From Nemertoderma westbladi (Eukaryota; Xenacoelomorpha; Nemertodermatida; Nemertodermatidae): a stretch of DNA of 25,143 bases. Positions 1 through 8,760 of this stretch are shown piece by piece; position 1 is the stretch's first letter; each line of letters opens with the position of its first letter. The DNA lies in assembly GCA_032718475.1 (NCBI GenBank), contig JAUCBJ010002185.1, positions 1 to 25,143 of the forward strand, written 5' to 3'. The position numbers and the translations under genes were made by a program. Below the pieces are notes generated by a model. The model was given only the letters and a program-made list of their open reading frames with translations, searched no databases and was not told the DNA's origin.

Positions 1-266
1 GCTAGGGTACAGCAATCAGCTATTGGTGGCAGTTGGGATATACCGTAATAGACCGCAATAATGTGTATTACTTGAGTTAGTTGTTTGTAGTACCGTATAG
101 GTATAGTTCCATCATGTACAGCATCCACTCATGCAGCAGACGCCATGGTCCTGGTCCACCATACCAGGTGATGCGGAGTAAGTTGTAATCCACCACGAGT
201 TAGGGCTTGGGTAAATATATTATCCTCCTCTTAAATATCACCTGTGATGTCTAACTCTGGGATTAC

Positions 267-357
267 CTTTACCAGGAATCCTGCGACGTATCCAGCTGCC
301 TGAAACTCATCATAACTGACTTCAATATCCACAAAAATGTCAGTACGCGACCGTATC
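267..357 (-). other. candidate internal exon beside the THAP segment
   Basis: On the minus strand, a CAG at 360-358 is followed by 91 open bases that end in AAG before GTAATC, which fits an acceptor and donor pair. The exon starts in phase 1 and ends exactly on a codon boundary. The 30 codons read as an acidic stretch followed by YDEFQAAGYVAGFLVK. The AGYVAGF part resembles short segments I associate with THAP-containing transposase-derived proteins, but the match is too short to prove it. It lies downstream of the THAP segment on the same strand, so the two could be exons of one locus or pieces of one relic. No function is claimed. Confidence 0.22.
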
Positions 358-432
358 CTGCAATTCCCTTTAGCCACGTAGAAACAACAGGCAGGCAGGT
401 TCAGTCAGCTGCAAAAAGCCCCCAATTAAATC

Positions 433-802
433 TCACTCCATGCACTCATTGAGTAACTGAAGTTGGCGTTCCTCAATGGGAGGGATGTCTCGTGGAGTGG
501 GGGGGTCGCGCCGGAACTCACAATAAGGGAAGTCCAGGGAAGTATAACGGAATATTGTTGGTCGCAAGGAACCGCCAGGGACTTTCTTGTGCGGAATTCC
601 CTTGGAAAACTCTGGCCACTGTTGAGTACAAATGACGGCAGTGCTTCCATACTTAAACAGAGAGCCGTCATCTGCATTGCATCGTGGTAGCGCGGCGATC
701 CACTGATCTCGTTCGGCCATCGACAGGAGGAAGTTTCACTACACGAACGGGATTTCCTGCGTAATTGCCGTCGCAGCCAAATACGCAACAATAATTAGGC
801 AT
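433..802 (-). pseudogene. THAP-type zinc-finger segment, frameshifted
   Basis: From an ATG at 802-800 the reading begins MPNYCCVFGCDGNY, the CxxxC half of a THAP DNA-binding zinc finger, followed by a VRVVKLPP strand. At about 715-720 the frame must change by one base to continue as ERDQWIAALPR, the invariant tryptophan helix and AxPR of THAP domains. ICTQQWPEF follows, where the family usually has CxxH; here the histidine position appears to be glutamine. The second frame runs to a stop at 433 with a basic, proline-rich segment (RRDPPTPRDIPP). THAP domains bind DNA through one zinc and occur in host regulators and in P-element-like transposases. With a frameshift and a probably lost zinc ligand, I call it a pseudogene or relic. 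A first exon with a sequencing error remains possible. Confidence 0.6.
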
Positions 803-1202
803 AATAATAATAAATAACTTGTTCTGTTGGTAGTTTAGCCTAATGTTGTAATACATACGGCACCTTACATACCTACCTACCAGCCTATAACAGTATACCG
901 GTAGTAATTGATTTAATTACTACCAAATGGTACCACCTAGGCCTACCTGTACCGGAACGGTCGCGGTACCGTACCGGTAGCATCATACGAGTACGGGCTA
1001 CCACTGAACCAGAGTAGGGCCATACAGCCGTCCAGTTGAATGTACTGTAACTAGACTATCTGACTTTCTAACTGTACTATTCCCATATACCAGAGGTAGC
1101 GGTAGGACTATAATACAGCTATAAGGCTATAACTATTCATTCTACGGTAGTACAGTAGTAGGCTATTCAGGTAGTACAGCTTACAGCAGTATGAAATTAA
1201 TG

Positions 1203-1220
1203 GACTTCGCTAGCGAAGTC
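1203..1220. repeat. perfect 18-bp palindrome
   Basis: GACTTCGCTAGCGAAGTC equals its own reverse complement. It is GC-richer than the surrounding sequence. No neighbouring gene explains it. Confidence 0.85.
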
Positions 1221-1269
1221 GGATCAGGCAGTGTGCCAGTCCTGTAGTATAGTAGTCCTTGGTTTAAAC

Positions 1270-1310
1270 ATATTAGTTATAGTTTAATTGTCGATACTAT
1301 AAAATTGCAG
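1270..1310 (+). repeat. long-range inverted repeat, arm 1 (41 bp)
   Basis: These 41 bases are the reverse complement of 16265-16305 with 39 of 41 positions identical; the two differences are close to the inner end (1305 and 1307). The flanks on both sides show no further similarity. This copy lies about 70 bases upstream of the first recognisable Penelope-like codons. Confidence 0.85.
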
Positions 1311-1379
1311 ATGTTTCGGTAGTAAATGGTCTTAATAAAGTACAATTTAGGCAATACTTAGGATAGCATTAATAGGTAG

Positions 1380-1920
1380 CATATTTTCATTCAATGATAA
1401 TTTATATAAACAGTTAGATTGACTTGCTAGGGGTTCCCCGCTTTGTGTAGTTGTTGCTAGCGCCTTCCTTTCCTGCCATGAATTCCGCTGGTTAGATAAA
1501 TGTCCTTACATTATTTAAACCCTTTTTCTACCGTAGATATATGGACGATACTGTACTTTCGTCATTTTTGATACTCTTAATAAAGCTAAAAGCTTTATGG
1601 AATATTTAAATCGCCAACACCCAAATATTAAATTTACGATGGAATGTGAAAATAATAACCATTTCTCTTTAGATATTATATTAGATATATATACATTTTA
1701 TATATTACTTTAGATATATATTATCTTAGATGTTTTTGAAACATCAGTATACCGTAAGCCAATTAGTTCAGCTTATAATAGGCCTACAAACTATCATAGT
1801 TTTATTCCTTTCCAATTTAAATTCGGTTTATTATTAACCCTTATATATATATATTATTTCTAGAATTTTTAGAATATTTTCTAGCTATATTCTGTTTTCC
1901 AAAGAAGTACATTGTCTTAT
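1380..1920 (+). pseudogene. Penelope-like retroelement reverse transcriptase, N-terminal piece
   Basis: Conceptual reading in shifting frames gives, in order, FNDNLYKQLD, then ARGSPL (the MGSPLGP motif of Penelope RTs), AFLSCHEFRWLDKCP, FKPFFYRRYMDD (catalytic YxDD, 1538-1549), TFVIFDTLNKAKSF, HPNIKFTMECENN and TSVYRKPIS (family YRKPT). This order and spacing fit the palm and thumb of Penelope-like RTs. There is an in-frame TGA at about 1422-1424, a frame change before FKPFF, a 5-base insertion (ACTGT, 1550-1554) directly after YMDD, and a disrupted stretch around 1685-1730. No GIY-YIG endonuclease or other N-terminal part is visible. It is an inactive fragment. Confidence 0.75.
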
Positions 1921-2125
1921 ACATGGAGACATGGCAACTGCTAATCCATTTTTAAGGCGCCACCATTAAAAATATAGAGGGTCATATTGACAATATATTT
2001 GGAATGTTTCATGAATTTAGCCCAAGGGGAAGACGTATTTGGCAATGGTTAAGAAAACTATTAATATTTGCAAAAATTCACCTAAATTTGCAGTAAAAAC
2101 GACATTTAAAAACGTATTTCGAACA

Positions 2126-2139
2126 GTTGCCATGGTAAC
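2126..2139. promoter_or_regulatory. RFX X-box-like palindrome
   Basis: GTTGCCATGGTAAC matches the two-half-site X-box pattern (GTYRCC, AT, RGNAAC) bound by RFX factors. It lies inside a probable insertion and no adjacent host gene is visible, so regulatory use is only possible. Related motifs occur at 16409-16422 and 16534-16547. Confidence 0.35.
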
Positions 2140-2183
2140 GTGTAACTAAAATCTACCTCAATGGATGCTCTGATTCCGGTTTA

Positions 2184-2209
2184 GGGGGGGGGGGGGGGGG
2201 GGGGGGGGG
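2184..2209 (+). repeat. G26 homopolymer
   Basis: An uninterrupted run of 26 G. Runs of this length are prone to length error in assembly and to polymorphism. Confidence 0.9.
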
Positions 2210-2414
2210 TCAAGGTTAGAATTCTGTAGAGTCAATACAAAGTGGTGTTTTGCAAATGACCCCCTGTTGCCATGGTGGAACGGGACCCAATAATTTGCTT
2301 GCTTGGCATCAGACGGATTCGGAATCAGCACACTCGATTTAGCTTAAAACCATTGGATGCCAGCCATTACCCAAATTTGCCTTCGCCATCATTATTTCGG
2401 CAAAGAGGAACCAG

Positions 2415-2640
2415 ACTATTAGAGATACCTTACATAAGAATGAATGGCTATCCATTGTAGCTTATTGATAGTACTTTAAGAAACTTTCTTTCTGGAATAT
2501 TCAAACCTCCTGATACTAATATTTCTAAAATAGTTCAGAAATGCGTGTGATAAACCTTATTTTGCCTTTTACTGGTGGTTCACACGGTTTTATAGTTAAA
2601 GTAATTTAGTCAGACATCATACCTTCCTACCTACCGATAC
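2415..2640 (+). pseudogene. Penelope-like RT, C-terminal piece
   Basis: The plus strand reads IRMNGYPL, an in-frame TAG at 2458-2460, then LIDSTLRNFLSGIFKPPDTNIS, and after further stops and a frame change ILPFTGGSHGFIVKV. NGYP followed by a basic thumb helix and a LPFTG-type segment is the order seen downstream of the RT palm in Penelope-like elements, so this continues the fragment that ends near 1920. Further 3' similarity fades by about 2640. No functional product is possible. Confidence 0.55.
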
Positions 2641-4239
2641 CCCTACAGCTTTTTGTAAAATCTGATTTATTTATTTGTTTTTTCTGCGCACTTGTTACTT
2701 ACTACTGTACTTATTTTGTTTTATATTGTAATATTTTTGTGCTTACATTCAATTATTGCACGGATAATAGTAAATGATTTCTACCGAAACGTCTGTAGTT
2801 TTATTTTTTTTTTTTTCAAGGTGCACCCCTAAACGGGGTAAAATAGTCAAGTAGACAGTACCGACCACCGTTCAAATTGGGTATGACTGCAGTTTTTTTT
2901 GCTGAAAGTGTTAACTTGTATAAACCATTTGAAATTATGTTATATTTCACATAGTCCGCATTGAGCAATTTTTTCTAGAACACTATTTATCTTAACGACA
3001 GATGTTTTACATAGCAACAATAATTAATTAACACGCAGGGGTATATTTATCTATTTAGACACTGGTCAATCATAAATAAGGAGAAACCAAGCTCGAGAAA
3101 ATAAAAATGTAAGGAATAAGGATTATGTTTGCAGTTATGAGTTACAGATTTTTAACATTGCAGTGTTATGGCAAACACTGTTACTGGTAGTGAACTTGTA
3201 ATACATACAAGGCTCGGTGTGCAATTTGTAGCTCATCACTGTGGCCAAGTAATGCACCGACATACCTGTCTGTCAGGAATATATGCTGTCAGCACCCGAA
3301 CTCTCGCTAGACATGTATCCTCAAGAACTGGTGGATAATATGTTGGAAATATGTTAATTCGAATGTGGACTTTGTGGCCGACGCATTTTGGACAGAATGG
3401 CGCAGGTTTATCCTTTTCGAAGTACTGTAGCAGTGGTTAGCCAAACTGAGATGTTGTTTCTGTAAGGTGATGTTCGGTATTACCAGTGGACCGTGAAATA
3501 AAAGGTGAAAGACTGTCGATGAAACAACTTCTGCATTTGCAGTAATTAGTTTTAGTTGAATGTTTGATAATATATATATTTACACGTTATCACTGTCCTT
3601 GTTCGCACACTTGCAATAAAAATTAAAAGCCCAATTTACAAATTGCTCCCACATCCAACCAAAGTTTGTAGGCTATAGTGGCGGCTGCCGGCTGCATATT
3701 ATCTACAGCCGCTCTCCAGAATAATACTTGCGAGCCCGCTCTTCTTATATTCATTCTTGACTGCTGCAGTTTCCTTTAATTCTAAATTTTACATCTGAAA
3801 TAAATAATACTTTCATTATATTTTGTGCAAGATAATTCGCAATGCTAGGTTAGCTTTGCAAGAATTAAAAGTTCTAGGAATTCGAATAATATATCAATAT
3901 CTGTGCATTATACAATAGTAAAAAAAGCCAATCAAACAGTCGGACTGAAGCATCTCTTCGAAGATAGGGAGGGCCTTTAGTCGCAATCAAAATTCATCCC
4001 ACTCCAGGGAAAAATCGACGCAAATAACAGCTGGTTACTCCCAAAAATAAAACTGTAACCTGTTCTGTTGACTTTCGTTTATCTATTTGGTTAGAATAAC
4101 GTGCCACTATAACATGCATCTGTCTCCCTCTTCAGTAGCTGCTACCCGAAGGTATGACTGGTGCTACTCGTATCCCAAGGTTTGTTCCCAGTAATTCAAC
4201 AGGTACGCATTTTATCGACCCCAGTGAATGAAAAAAGGT
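2641..4239. other. gene-free AT-rich stretch
   Basis: No supported coding region, RNA gene or repeat boundary is visible. It contains a T run near 2803-2816 and many stop codons in all frames. Part of 2641-2800 may be the 3' end of the Penelope-like copy, but I cannot place that end. Confidence 0.5.
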
Positions 4240-5160
4240 CGAGCAGAATGAGAACCAACCTGTTGAAACTTAGAAAGACACTAAATATTGCTACAATGAA
4301 CGCACGCACTCTAAAACTGCTTAGCAAACATTATTGCAGCTCTGGCAATGGAATATTACATCGACATCATTTGTATTCAAGAATATCAGATTAGTCATGA
4401 GCCATCAAGTATAATGAATGACATTTGAAATGGACGTTTATAACGTCCATCCACTTCCAGTCTGCAAATTCAGCAGAAAGCAATTCGGTCAAAGTTTCAA
4501 TTGGTTGAGTATGAATTCTCCTAAGTCCATTTACACTTCTGACACTAAACCCCATCGAATATAAAAATTCCAGGATCATAAACTAATATAATGGCATTTA
4601 ACTGCGAGGCATACAGTAGTCAGCTCGTTCAACCTAATTTGTTCGGACCAGACCAGACTGCAGAGCTCAGACTCAGTTTGAGAGCCAGTACACTCAGGAC
4701 AAGCAAGCGAATCAACTATGACTGGGAGAAACTCAGAACTGACAATGCAGTAAAGGAAGCTCACACAGTAAAAAGTTCAAAATCGCAAGAGAGAAAAGAT
4801 ATTAAGATACTCCTACTCCAAAGTAAAAACTGAACAGCCGAAAACATCAACAAGGTTGAAAAACAACTAGGCACCTGCCGAACTCCAAAGAAGTATTAAA
4901 AGCATGTCCAATTATAAAGCGAGTGGATTAGGTGAAATCCCATGAGTGCTAAAAAGACAATTTTCGGATGATTGCAACCGGATGTTAAAAGGGGAAAATC
5001 CACCACCAATTTGGACTAAATGTCAACTAAAGCCTCTCCCCAAGAAAGAAAGGCGACCTCGGTATACCAACAAACTATCGTGGGATCTGTCTGCTTGTGG
5101 TAGCTGCCAAAATATACAATAAAATGATTCTATATAGGATTAGGCCTCACATAGAGAATG
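4240..5160 (+). pseudogene. RTE-like non-LTR retrotransposon fragment, 3' part missing
   Basis: In drifting frames the plus strand reads LRKTLNIATMNARTL (start of an apurinic-type endonuclease), then ALAMEYYIDIICIQEYQI with the catalytic QE, a badly eroded middle, LRTSKRINYDWEKLR (linker segment of RTE-like polyproteins), then NPPPIWTKCQLKPLPKK, GDLGIPTNYRGICLL and AAKIYNKMILYRIRPHIEN (RT motif 1-2 region with NYRGI). Similarity ends at about 5160, before the YxDD catalytic part. Losing the 3' end is unusual, since target-primed insertion normally truncates the 5' end; a later deletion or insertion at 5160 is the simplest explanation. Many stops and frameshifts show long decay. Confidence 0.7.
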
Positions 5161-5331
5161 TTGCTCTTTTATGTTGCGTTTTATAAATAAATACAGTTGA
5201 AAAAATATTTCTATCATACCAAAAACATCTGCCATATTTTAAAATAAATAAATAAAATCTGAAATATTTAAAAAAAAATACAATAATATTGTATAAATGT
5301 TGGGTAACGGCAATATGTTCCAGAACCTTTA

Positions 5332-5360
5332 TATTTATTTATTTATTTATTTATTTATTT
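5332..5360 (-). repeat. (AAAT)n 3'-terminal tail of element 1
   Basis: On the plus strand this is about seven ATTT units, so on the minus strand it reads (AAAT)n, some 300 bases beyond the ORF2 stop. Short tandem repeats instead of poly(A) at the 3' end are typical of the CR1/L2/Jockey group and act as the end recognised during target-primed reverse transcription. It therefore marks the probable 3' terminus of the retrotransposon. Confidence 0.7.
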
Positions 5361-5661
5361 CGTACATATTAAATTGCATTACATCAACTAATAGTACAGC
5401 ATACATAGTGGAAAAGCACAAGAATATGAATATGAGCCTAACTAACTACTGTAGTACAATATTGAATATATATATAATGCTAATTACGTAGTACAACTAA
5501 ATATCAATATAACGATCGCCTAGTTCAACTAGTAAATAGTTACAAAGTGTTTACAATAATTACAAATTAGATCAAATCGATATACATTTACAATCGTTGT
5601 ATCACATATGAAAAATTGAAAAATCCTATTTAAATTATAATTTCGGGATTATTTCTAAAGG

Positions 5662-8600
5662 TTACGAAGCACATATATAATTTAAAATATCATTAAGTTC
5701 CTCTGTGGAGAAACCTGGTACGAATAAATCGTCCTCCCCATGTTTACAATTGACCAATTCACGACAAAGGTTAATATATGGTAAATTAGAATCATTTACA
5801 AACCAAGAAATATTATTGCACATTGTCGCTGTCACACAATGAATAGCTACAATACATTTATTGGCGATACGCTTAAGATTCGTACCACTAATCGACCTAC
5901 AGTCGTATAATGTAAGATTTGCAAGAAAACGAATACTAGGTTTTGCGCAATTAGAAATTGATGTGGCAAAATTAACAAAGCGGCTGCATAACATCGTCAT
6001 AGGATACGGAAAATCTGAAAGCCCCTCAACAAAAAATCTGTGTGTATTGTAAGATAATTTCCAGGTTAAACGAAAGTTAATATTCCAACTAGTAATCAGC
6101 TTATGACAACTATCACTCCAAATATCCCATAGATTACTACCGTAGAAACTTGTAGCAAAAATGCGCTGAATTTTACAGATACTGTGTGGATGAGCAAAGC
6201 TAAATTCACGTCTAATACAATTCAATTTACCTATAAATTTACCTCTTTTACTTAAAATATCTTTATAGAATTTGCCCTCAAAATCAAAAATGTTTCCCAA
6301 ATGTGTCGCTTCTTTAACCCATGGTAAAATAATGTTACGAATACGAACAGTAGCTACTGGGACATTCCAACTGAAATCAAAAGGGATGCACTTCGATTTA
6401 CTTTTAACCGCGTCACGGTTGGTACTAAACGACATATGAAATTCTTCAGCAAACGTGACACATATATTTAACATCTGTTGCAACCCTTTAATTGACGGGC
6501 ACACTAAGAAAATATCGTCAGCGTATACGAACACACCTACAAATCTGGACGCAATGTGACAACCAAGGCCACTGGCTCTAAGTTTAATAATTAATTTGTT
6601 TATAATAACACAAAACAAAATCGGCGAAGCCACTGAACCTTGTCTGACACCATTGCCAATACTGAAAGTTCTAGAACATGTTGAACCCCACTTGACAAAA
6701 CAACATTGACCATTATACATAAATAATAATGTACGCAAAAACAATGGAGAAAACCCTTTATTGAAAAGTTCTAGGAATAACGACTTCCATTCAATCATAT
6801 CAAATGCCTTAGTTAAATCTAATAAGCATCCAAAAACGGGGGTGGAAAATCTACGATAAAATGCAATTGTTTCCTTAGCAGCCCAAGTACACATGGAGGT
6901 ACTCGAGTTACGCTGAAAGCCAAATTGCAATTCATCAAGATCGAATGCATCACCTTGTGACAATAACATTACCCATTCGAATACTTTAACTAATAGTGAT
7001 GAAATCGCAATAGCACGGTAATTGGCTGAATTTGAAATACTCCCTAACTTATCTTTAATTAAAGGTACCAAAGCAAATTTCAATAAAAATAATGGTACAT
7101 AACCATGCAACAAAAATGAGTTAAATAAACACGAAAGATGTATAGCCAAATCAGAGTTAGCATTCTTTAAGCAGTCCGAATTAAAATCGGATTCTACATC
7201 AGATTTAGCAACCTTTAGCTTATTCAGAGCTAATGATACTAAGTGTGGCGTAATAATATCGCGTTCATTCCTACTATAATTATGTAACACTTCATTAATT
7301 TTATATTCAATGGATGAAGTATCTGACTCATAACCCTGGTTAAATAAATTCGTATAAATCGAAGCAAAGTGATTCGCAATATCAACATTATCAGTAACCC
7401 CATCTACATTAGAACTACAATTATTAGAATTAATACCACGCAATTTATTAATTATTGAAAATAAATTAGAACTGGGATCGTTAAGACACGCATGTAACAA
7501 TTTATCTTTATTTATTGTATCCACCTGGCGTTGTAAACGCCGAACAGCATACTGGTACTGCGCTCTAGATGAACGCTGCATGTGGAATAAGTTGCCTACC
7601 GAAGCATTCGGACGTCCGGCAGAGACCCAAACGCTATGCCAAAAAATGGCTTCTTCACGGAAAGGCCAAACGTGTTCGTTACAGCCCGGTAATGTAAAAT
7701 TTGCATTCGCATGGTCATTTGACCCACCGGCTTGCGGCAAAACTCCAGCGGCTTCATTTAAAGCATTAACAATATCATTAGCATACTCATCAATATTAGA
7801 TATATGTAAGGGGTTTACACACAAAACATTACTGCATGAATTACAATGCAAATTAAGACTACTTAACCGGTTACTCAATGTCTGCTTAAATAAATCCTGC
7901 TGATCACTGTTAGCACAAGAGAAATTCGGTTTCGCCCGAACATTTCTCGGAACCGTGTTATCAACAAGTAAATTAACATTAAACTTAAAATATACCGGGC
8001 TATGGTCTGAAAGGTTGGCACCGGAATGGACAACGCCGGCCTCAAAACTCGCATCTAAAACAGTATCTGAGACCAAAAAATGGTCCAATGTCGATATTGA
8101 GATAGTATTATCAGTCTCATATAAATACGTGTAATCAACATCATACTTATCCCATGCCACATTTAAATTATAATCTCGAACTAAGTTACGCAGCAGATTT
8201 ACATGTGCTGTTTGGGGTGCAAAGTCAGCATTGAAGTCTCCCGTTAAAATTACATTACTTGTATCTGAGACTCTAATAATGTCTGTAATATCATTGCACA
8301 TAGTTAGAAATTCATCGGAAACCGTATCAACATGCTTTGTATCAACAGGAAAATAACAGTTAAACAGAAGCTTATCCCTACAATTTGGGAATGAAAGTTT
8401 AATAGCTTGAAACCGCCTATTATTAGTTTCTATATTAATTACGTATTTTGATATCGATTTCCGAATTAAAAAGCACAAACCTGCAATTGGCCTACCGGAT
8501 TGACCAGTTGCATTGTTATCAGCATAGTAAGCGGGTAGAAAATGACAATTAAAATCCTGCTTAAACCACCGTTTTAAGTAATTTGCATTATCCTTAAGTA

Positions 8601-8745
8601 CAAAGTGTTCTTGAATACAGAAAATATCAGCACTGGTAGCTAAAAACTTGGCGAATTCAGCTTTGTCGCTGGAGAAACCTCTGCTGTTATAAGATATAAT
8701 ATTAAACTTACTACCATTTTGGGATTGACCAGAGTCCAAGGCCAT
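5662..8745 (-). CDS. ORF2 of element 1: endonuclease-reverse transcriptase (1027 aa)
   Basis: An uninterrupted frame from ATG 8745-8743 to the stop at 5662. Residues about 13-260 form an apurinic-like endonuclease: NIISYNSRGF at the start, QEHF (catalytic glutamate, about residue 46), GDFNAD at 169-174, a DHFLVS strand and LSDHSPV with the catalytic histidine. A linker of about 290 residues follows. The reverse transcriptase spans roughly 560-810, with LVPLIKDK, NYRAIAIS, GFQRNSS, LLDLTKAFDMI, GVRQGSVASPILF and the catalytic YADD at 741-744 (bases 6514-6525). No RNase H is visible after the RT. The product nicks target DNA and copies its own RNA from the nick. All catalytic motifs are present, so the protein could be active. 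It starts 15 bases after the frame-corrected ORF1 stop, suggesting translation from one bicistronic RNA. Confidence 0.93.
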   Translation of the reverse strand: MALDSGQSQNGSKFNIISYNSRGFSSDKAEFAKFLATSADIFCIQEHFVLKDNANYLKRWFKQDFNCHFLPAYYADNNATGQSGRPIAGLCFLIRKSISKYVINIETNNRRFQAIKLSFPNCRDKLLFNCYFPVDTKHVDTVSDEFLTMCNDITDIIRVSDTSNVILTGDFNADFAPQTAHVNLLRNLVRDYNLNVAWDKYDVDYTYLYETDNTISISTLDHFLVSDTVLDASFEAGVVHSGANLSDHSPVYFKFNVNLLVDNTVPRNVRAKPNFSCANSDQQDLFKQTLSNRLSSLNLHCNSCSNVLCVNPLHISNIDEYANDIVNALNEAAGVLPQAGGSNDHANANFTLPGCNEHVWPFREEAIFWHSVWVSAGRPNASVGNLFHMQRSSRAQYQYAVRRLQRQVDTINKDKLLHACLNDPSSNLFSIINKLRGINSNNCSSNVDGVTDNVDIANHFASIYTNLFNQGYESDTSSIEYKINEVLHNYSRNERDIITPHLVSLALNKLKVAKSDVESDFNSDCLKNANSDLAIHLSCLFNSFLLHGYVPLFLLKFALVPLIKDKLGSISNSANYRAIAISSLLVKVFEWVMLLSQGDAFDLDELQFGFQRNSSTSMCTWAAKETIAFYRRFSTPVFGCLLDLTKAFDMIEWKSLFLELFNKGFSPLFLRTLLFMYNGQCCFVKWGSTCSRTFSIGNGVRQGSVASPILFCVIINKLIIKLRASGLGCHIASRFVGVFVYADDIFLVCPSIKGLQQMLNICVTFAEEFHMSFSTNRDAVKSKSKCIPFDFSWNVPVATVRIRNIILPWVKEATHLGNIFDFEGKFYKDILSKRGKFIGKLNCIRREFSFAHPHSICKIQRIFATSFYGSNLWDIWSDSCHKLITSWNINFRLTWKLSYNTHRFFVEGLSDFPYPMTMLCSRFVNFATSISNCAKPSIRFLANLTLYDCRSISGTNLKRIANKCIVAIHCVTATMCNNISWFVNDSNLPYINLCRELVNCKHGEDDLFVPGFSTEELNDILNYICAS

Positions 8746-8760
8746 TGTGCAAGTTTCGAT

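Larger units (their letters stand above)
803..1379. other. gene-free stretch with short palindromes
   Basis: No coding signal is visible on either strand. The stretch contains an inverted repeat with 10-base arms (GGTAGTAATT, 900-909 and 915-924), a perfect 18-base palindrome at 1203-1220, several TACCGT/ACCGGTA words, and one arm (1270-1310) of a long-range inverted repeat whose partner is at 16265-16305. Confidence 0.6.
1921..2414. other. about 0.5 kb interrupting the Penelope-like RT
   Basis: Penelope-like reading stops near 1920 and resumes near 2415. The intervening DNA has no convincing coding potential; the short open frame at 2272-2460 reads as low-similarity filler apart from its final codons. 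It contains two GTTGCCATGG words (2126 and 2268), one of them a complete RFX X-box-like palindrome, and a 26-base G run. It is probably a non-autonomous insertion, but I could not identify terminal repeats. Confidence 0.45.

Noticed and set aside
2272-2460. 62-residue plus-strand open frame in the segment interrupting the Penelope-like RT.
   Set aside because: Only its last codons (IRMNGYPL) match anything, and those belong to the resumed RT; the rest looks random.
5162-5330. Possible terminator or RNA gene in the AT-rich stretch between the RTE-like fragment and the element 1 tail.
   Set aside because: Only A/T-rich simple sequence is visible, with no conserved structure.
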